A stretch of DNA of 29,209 nucleotides from SIG424 sp045546695 (GTDB taxonomy: Bacteria > Bacillota > Clostridia > UBA1212 > UBA1255): contig JAZQDE010000042.1 of NCBI GenBank assembly GCA_045546695.1, forward strand, positions 1 to 29,209. The letters are read 5' to 3'. Both the position numbers and the translations under genes were made by a program. This document shows positions 25,887-29,209 of this stretch, one piece after another. Numbering within the stretch: position 1 is the stretch's first letter; every line of letters starts with the position of its first letter. The notes beneath the pieces were generated by a model. It was not told the origin of the DNA, did no database searches, and saw only the letters and a program-made list of their open reading frames with translations.

Positions 25887-25939
25887 AACCGACCTCCCAA
25901 GAGTCAGACTAAAAGCTGAAAATTGGGAGGTCGGTTTTT
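25887..25939 (+). terminator. rho-independent terminator after sepF
   Basis: A perfect 14-bp stem (25887-25900 with 25923-25936, AACCGACCTCCCAA and its complement) with a 22-base loop is followed by T residues. It ends the paaK-to-sepF run. Confidence 0.9.
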
Positions 25940-25954
25940 AACGGAGAGTCTCTG

Positions 25955-25991
25955 TTGCTAAAAACGTTTTTACTAAAAACGTTTTTAGCAA
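25955..25991. promoter_or_regulatory. double LacI-type operator in a perfect 37-base palindrome
   Basis: The arms TTGCTAAAAACGTTTTTA (25955-25972) and its exact complement (25974-25991) flank a single C. Each arm contains a self-palindromic 14-mer, TAAAAACGTTTTTA (25959-25972 and 25974-25987), which matches the central-CG pattern of LacI/CcpA-family operators. The two sites sit immediately upstream of a -35 box. Confidence 0.8.
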
Positions 25992-25995
25992 ATTG

Positions 25996-26024
25996 TTGAC
26001 GTATCATTTGAAGCATGATACAAT
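25996..26024 (+). promoter_or_regulatory. strong promoter without a downstream gene
   Basis: TTGACG (25996-26001) and TACAAT (26019-26024) are 17 bases apart. A second inverted repeat, GTATCAT/ATGATAC (26001-26007 and 26015-26021), fills the spacer. No plus-strand reading frame with a ribosome site follows. The stretch 25940-26213 otherwise holds only a hairpin (CATAGTC 26043-26049 with GACTATG 26074-26080) and a minus-strand coding scrap. Confidence 0.75.
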
Positions 26025-26085
26025 CTCCTACTATTATATTGCCATAGTCATTCTTCACCTTTTCTATAGGTTAGACTATGATATT

Positions 26086-26199
26086 TTAAAATACTGTGGA
26101 TTGGTGCACTTTAAGATCTGCATCTTCTCTTATTAAGCCCCAGACAAAAGAGTCCATACGCTTTTGCTTGTCTCTGTATAATGCTGCTTTCTGCTGATA
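26086..26199 (-). pseudogene. 37-codon 3' gene remnant
   Basis: On the minus strand one frame runs open from just after a stop at the right to a TAA at 26086-26088, without a start codon. It encodes YQQKAALYRDKQKRMDSF followed by VWGLIREDADLKVHQSTVF. The charged, protein-like composition suggests a genuine C-terminal scrap, but I do not recognise the family. Confidence 0.35.
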
Positions 26200-26213
26200 T
26201 TAAAAGAATTTTA

Positions 26214-27134
26214 TTATTGAATTTCTATAAGCACTGTTTGCTTTTTCTCAAAAAAACCAGAATCACCATTAATCTCAGTTATAACTTCATACACTCCGCA
26301 AATTTTATCATTGTAAATAACAAATTTTTTCGAATCGATTTGACAATTAACAAGGTCCGTGTTCTCTGGCAGGCATTCGGACAGATGTGCTTTGATATCT
26401 GGTAATACTTTTTTGTTCTCCGGGAAATCATTATAAGCACATAATTTATCGTCTGCTTTTAAGAACCATACACCTAGAAATATTCCATCATTTGTAAATC
26501 GAAACTCGATAAAATCTAAAATATCTTTGTTATCATAATTAATATTACTTGCTCTTAAATAATAAGTTCCTCCCTCCATTTGGGTTAAATTAAACAATTG
26601 ATATTCATCGCCAATATCATATCCAAATAAATTTCCCACTTTTTCATTATATATTTTCTTTGCCTGTTCAAAAATTGTAATATTGTCAGCAGTAACATCT
26701 ACTTTACAGTTTGAAAAAAAATCAATATAACGTGATGAAGCAACACAATATATTTGTCCGTCTTCAAAAAATCTTATTTGCAGATCACTTATTGGTTTAT
26801 CATTTTCCCATGGTACCGGACTACCATTAATATGAGTAGCACTATAATAGTCGATTAATTGCAGTGTTAATATATCGAATTGTGAATTTTCATACTCAAA
26901 TGTAACAATATCTTCACCAATTGAATATGTAATCGGTTCGCCCTTATCTTTTTTATAAATAATCCCCTTATCTATAATATTTTTAGTATTATCAGACCTT
27001 ATTATTTCCCATTTAGAATGCACACTATAAACATTATATCCGGCGCTCACCTCATCTGCTGTATCACAACCTAAAAAGGAAATTATTAATATGCAAATAA
27101 AAAAACATATTGTAATTGTAATCTTTTTTTTCAT
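26214..27134 (-). CDS. putative lipoprotein of unknown function
   Basis: This 306-residue protein starts MKKKITITICFFICIL and has an imperfect lipobox, FLGC with Cys23, so a membrane-anchored lipoprotein is likely. The mature part is polar and beta-rich, with repeated short strands such as YYLRASNINYDNKDILDFIE and CGVYEVITEINGDSGFFEKK. I do not recognise a family. AGGAGG six bases before the ATG supports the start. It is very AT-rich compared with the genes to the left, consistent with horizontal origin. It is 10 bases downstream of a broken peptidase gene and may once have been its operon partner. Confidence 0.72.
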   Translation of the reverse strand: MKKKITITICFFICILIISFLGCDTADEVSAGYNVYSVHSKWEIIRSDNTKNIIDKGIIYKKDKGEPITYSIGEDIVTFEYENSQFDILTLQLIDYYSATHINGSPVPWENDKPISDLQIRFFEDGQIYCVASSRYIDFFSNCKVDVTADNITIFEQAKKIYNEKVGNLFGYDIGDEYQLFNLTQMEGGTYYLRASNINYDNKDILDFIEFRFTNDGIFLGVWFLKADDKLCAYNDFPENKKVLPDIKAHLSECLPENTDLVNCQIDSKKFVIYNDKICGVYEVITEINGDSGFFEKKQTVLIEIQ

Positions 27135-27144
27135 AAAATGCCTC

Positions 27145-27477
27145 CTAATTAAATATAATTAAATTTTCATTACCACATATATATGGATTACTTACCGTGC
27201 ATGGACTTGGATTTAATCCCATAGGATTAAACACATCTTCATAAAAATCACTTAAAATATCAATCGTGTCCTTAACTGTCTTATCTGGCGTAATTGTTGC
27301 AAAAAACATAGAAACCCAGCCTTCTATTTCTGTCCCGTATACAATATTTTCAAATGCTATAACAGTCTCAACTCGTAATATTTTCGAAAAGAAGATGTTG
27401 CTTCTCCACATCAGTATACTTGTAATACAAGACCCTATATTCTGTTTTTGAGCTTCACGCTTCTTTCCAATTACATA
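27145..27477 (-). pseudogene. C-terminal fragment of a caspase-fold (C11/C25-like) peptidase
   Basis: The frame is open from just after a TAA at 27478-27480 to the stop at 27145. The only early ATG (27411) has no ribosome site, so the 5' end of the gene is missing. The segment VETVIAFENIVYGTEIEGW followed by FFATITPDKTVKDTIDIL matches the pattern near the end of clostripain/gingipain-like proteins, where AVIGF, VY, W, FF and a TV-x-EA helix recur. The end NPYICGNENLIIF resembles their final YGDPxLxI strand. The catalytic His and Cys would lie in or before the lost part. Family call is tentative. Confidence 0.5.
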
Positions 27478-27861
27478 TTAATACATGTATGGATGTATTT
27501 GTCAATACATTTTTTGAATATAATATTTGCTAAATAGCAAATGGATGTTTCCTTCGGAGAAGCTTCTTTATTCAGTTCATAATTAGACCAGATTAAATAT
27601 GGCACGTTATAAACACTTTTAAGTTCTAAAGGACACATATGGTTTTCCGTATATTTTTTCATAAAACTCTGTTCTTAAAAGTGGTTGGTGATCTCCAAAG
27701 AATAAAATGATAGTATCTTCATCTACTTGCTCAAAATATCGAATTAGTTCCCTAAGAGCATCATCACTTTTATTTATCATCGATAAATAAGTGCTCAATT
27801 CTGAGTTATCTTCTTTCCCTTTTGCTACTATATCTTCATAAGTTTCGGCAATATATCTACT
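27471..27861 (-). pseudogene. fragment of an LTA-synthase-like sulfatase-fold protein, frameshifted
   Basis: Two minus-strand frames together give a piece of an alkaline-phosphatase-superfamily phosphoglycerol transferase. From about 27861 to the TAA at 27619-27621 the frame reads RYIAETYEDIVAKGKED, then DALRELIRYFEQVDEDTIIL and FFGDHQPLLRTEFYEKIYGK, with the metal-site motif GDHQP. A frameshift near 27620-27660 moves to the frame open over 27471-27662, which continues SVYNVPYLIWSNYELNKEAS and ETSICYLANIIF, matching the PFLIWANYDI and SLNYLxxLLL motifs of the family. The N-terminal membrane domain and the catalytic Thr region are absent, as is the C-terminal end. Confidence 0.72.
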
Positions 27862-28039
27862 GGGTCTGAAACTTCTATTATTGTTGAAATTTCCAGTGGT
27901 AATTTTAGTTGATATGTTGTACTATATCTCTGTGGTTTTATATTGTTTTGCATGTTGATATTATACCACAAAGAGGCTACATTCCTACTTTTTCTGCAGG
28001 TTTGTAGCCTCTTTTTTCAGCCTGTTTTTTTACAGCCCC
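27861..28039 (-). mobile_element. truncated end of an IS1182-like insertion sequence
   Basis: Read on the minus strand, this begins with GGGGCTGTAAAAAA at 28039, which looks like a terminal inverted repeat of the IS1182 group. A hairpin and a TATAAT follow, and then an ATG at 27953. The coding start MQNNIKPQRYSTTYQL, then KLPLEISTIIEVSDPV, matches IS1182-family transposase N-termini. At about 27861 the sequence changes to sulfatase coding sequence and the transposase frame stops at 27828-27830 after 41 codons. Only about 180 bases remain. The other end is not in the window. Confidence 0.68.
27970..28017 (+). terminator. terminator-like hairpin inside the IS end
   Basis: An 11-bp perfect stem (AAAGAGGCTAC 27970-27980 with 28004-28014) and a T-run to 28017 on the plus strand. 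Such hairpins near IS ends commonly block transcription crossing the element. The rest of 28040-28146 shows no gene beyond a short minus-strand frame of 20 codons starting MISGEEAEKTKN. Confidence 0.65.
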
Positions 28040-28146
28040 TTGTCATTAAATTTTAGAGTTCTAATCTGTTAACTCAACAGAGAACACCTCTTTTTTTTAG
28101 GTTTTTAGTTTTTTCTGCTTCTTCGCCGCTAATCATTTTATAGAAG

Positions 28147-29184
28147 TTAATTTGTTGAGAGTTTATTGTCTTGCCAACAAACAACAGAGTGTATTAGCTG
28201 TGAATATTCAAAATAAAATCCTTCTCCTGCGGGAGAAAAGCAGTCGACATCCATTGTACAAATAAATCCCACAGTCCCGTCCTTTAATAAAGTAAGTTCC
28301 AAAAACTCTGTTTCATATTCAATTTTAGAATAATTCTTCTTTACATCTTTATACATACTCTCTAATCTATTTTGAGCTACCTGTGTAATAACTTCTATAT
28401 TTGGCGTTGACTCTATTATATTGTCTGAGATTCTTCCTAGCATAAAAGAAGAATAACTATAGAGCTCCCCATTATTTTTTAACTTAACAGTAGCAGTTTC
28501 AGCTGTTTTTATGCCTTTTACGAACTTCGTAAACGTAACACGCGTTATTTCTTCGTCCACTTCTGAAGTAATTTGATATTTACTTATATCAACAATGTCA
28601 CTCATAAAATCCTTTGCAATTTGTATTTTTCTTTCTAGTGTAACATTTTTATCAACAGAAGAAGTTCCACCCCACCAAAAAGAAGTTAGCAAACCCTTGT
28701 CATCAATACTAAATTCTTGTGTTCCCGGAAGAGAATACATATATACTGGGTAATAGTTCCTCCCTATATATTCACTTTTTGAATAAGTCCCAATATATTC
28801 TTGCTGATTAATTGTAATTCTTTTTTTTGATTCCGGAGTTTGATCTTTATACTTTTCAAAATCAGCAAATTCATATTCTCGGGAAAGAGAAACTGTAGTA
28901 TGCCCGTCCGAGAAGCCTGTAATCAGCACTTTATAAACACCTTCGTTATTGCCTTGATCACCGCGGTCTCCGGAAGTCGCATTTCCCGAAAGGCCGTCCG
29001 CTTCCGGTTCCTTATCCATTCCCGCAGGCAACATACCAGGGAGTATCATAACCGAGAATATAGTCAACACCAAGCACAGTGGAATGCACATAGCCAAAAT
29101 GCGATTACGATTTCTTCTGCGCTCCTTTATTCTATTGTCACTGCGGCGAAACACTTCCGCTTTACATTCGTTTAATTCTCTCAT
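28147..29184 (-). CDS. single-pass membrane protein with anti-sigma-like layout
   Basis: This 345-residue protein has a charged cytoplasmic N-terminus (MRELNECKAEVFRRSDNRIK, then an Arg-rich stretch), one transmembrane helix at about 29-50, a Gly/Asp/Asn linker to about 82, and a beta-rich extracytoplasmic domain. That order is typical of small membrane anti-sigma or sensor proteins encoded after an ECF sigma factor in Clostridia, where residues 1-28 would bind sigma. The expected sigma gene would lie to the right, outside the window. I see no recognisable zinc-binding anti-sigma motif, so the role is inferred. AAAGGATGGGGAG lies upstream of the ATG. The gene is AT-rich like its neighbours. 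Confidence 0.68.
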   Translation of the reverse strand: MRELNECKAEVFRRSDNRIKERRRNRNRILAMCIPLCLVLTIFSVMILPGMLPAGMDKEPEADGLSGNATSGDRGDQGNNEGVYKVLITGFSDGHTTVSLSREYEFADFEKYKDQTPESKKRITINQQEYIGTYSKSEYIGRNYYPVYMYSLPGTQEFSIDDKGLLTSFWWGGTSSVDKNVTLERKIQIAKDFMSDIVDISKYQITSEVDEEITRVTFTKFVKGIKTAETATVKLKNNGELYSYSSFMLGRISDNIIESTPNIEVITQVAQNRLESMYKDVKKNYSKIEYETEFLELTLLKDGTVGFICTMDVDCFSPAGEGFYFEYSQLIHSVVCWQDNKLSTN

Positions 29185-29209
29185 AATAACAGCTCCCCAT
29201 CCTTTCCAA

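Noticed and set aside
26181..26405. Plus-strand open frame of 74 codons downstream of the orphan promoter
   Set aside because: It has no ribosome site and is mostly antisense to the better-supported lipoprotein gene.
28040..28146. Short minus-strand frame MISGEEAEKTKN after the anti-sigma-like gene
   Set aside because: Only 20 codons, no clear ribosome site, no recognisable family; could be a scrap of a gene cut by the IS but cannot be supported.

Overview
The window looks like a chromosome segment of an anaerobic, gut- or rumen-type Firmicute of class Clostridia. The signs are moderate GC with AT-rich islands, strong GGAGG ribosome binding sites, a T-box leader, a eukaryote-like type 2 IleS, a ferredoxin-linked indolepyruvate oxidoreductase (iorAB), RqcH, and a SepF division locus. 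I cannot name the family. No rRNA, tRNA or CRISPR array was seen.

Region 1 (1-7648). A promoter and T-box leader control a three-domain protein (XRE DNA-binding domain, cupin, AMP-forming acyl-CoA synthetase). It is followed by isoleucyl-tRNA synthetase and by the ribosome-rescue factor RqcH, which overlaps ileS by 11 bases. I infer that a branched short-chain acid, possibly 2-methylbutyrate, is activated for isoleucine synthesis when charged tRNA is scarce.

Region 2 (7666-16713). This is a carbohydrate region. It holds an orphan sugar-binding lipoprotein and a membrane-anchored GH99/GH71-like glycosidase, then an AraC regulator divergent from a ROK kinase, nagA, a second AraC regulator, a stand-alone beta domain resembling the glycosidase C-terminus, and an SGNH esterase. 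Together they suggest uptake and breakdown of a GlcNAc-containing, possibly acetylated, glycan.

Region 3 (16698-18126). Four near-identical 15-base repeats with an exact 23-base period, plus a degenerate fifth copy inside the promoter, precede an AAA ATPase with a DUF4143/PD-(D/E)XK-like C-terminus. The first repeat supplies the last codons of the esterase gene. This is the best candidate for an undescribed system.

Region 4 (18228-25936). One long operon-like run carries a phenylacetate-CoA ligase homologue, iorA, iorB, a Met-gamma-lyase-family PLP enzyme, a HlyD-like protein, yggS and sepF, and ends at a strong terminator. The ligase and IOR could together convert aryl acetates to aryl pyruvates.

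Region 5 (25937-29209). This AT-rich accessory stretch opens with a strong promoter that has two LacI-type operators but no gene behind it. On the minus strand it holds a lipoprotein, the remains of a caspase-fold peptidase, an LTA-synthase-like sulfatase and an IS1182-like element, and an intact membrane protein of anti-sigma-like layout.
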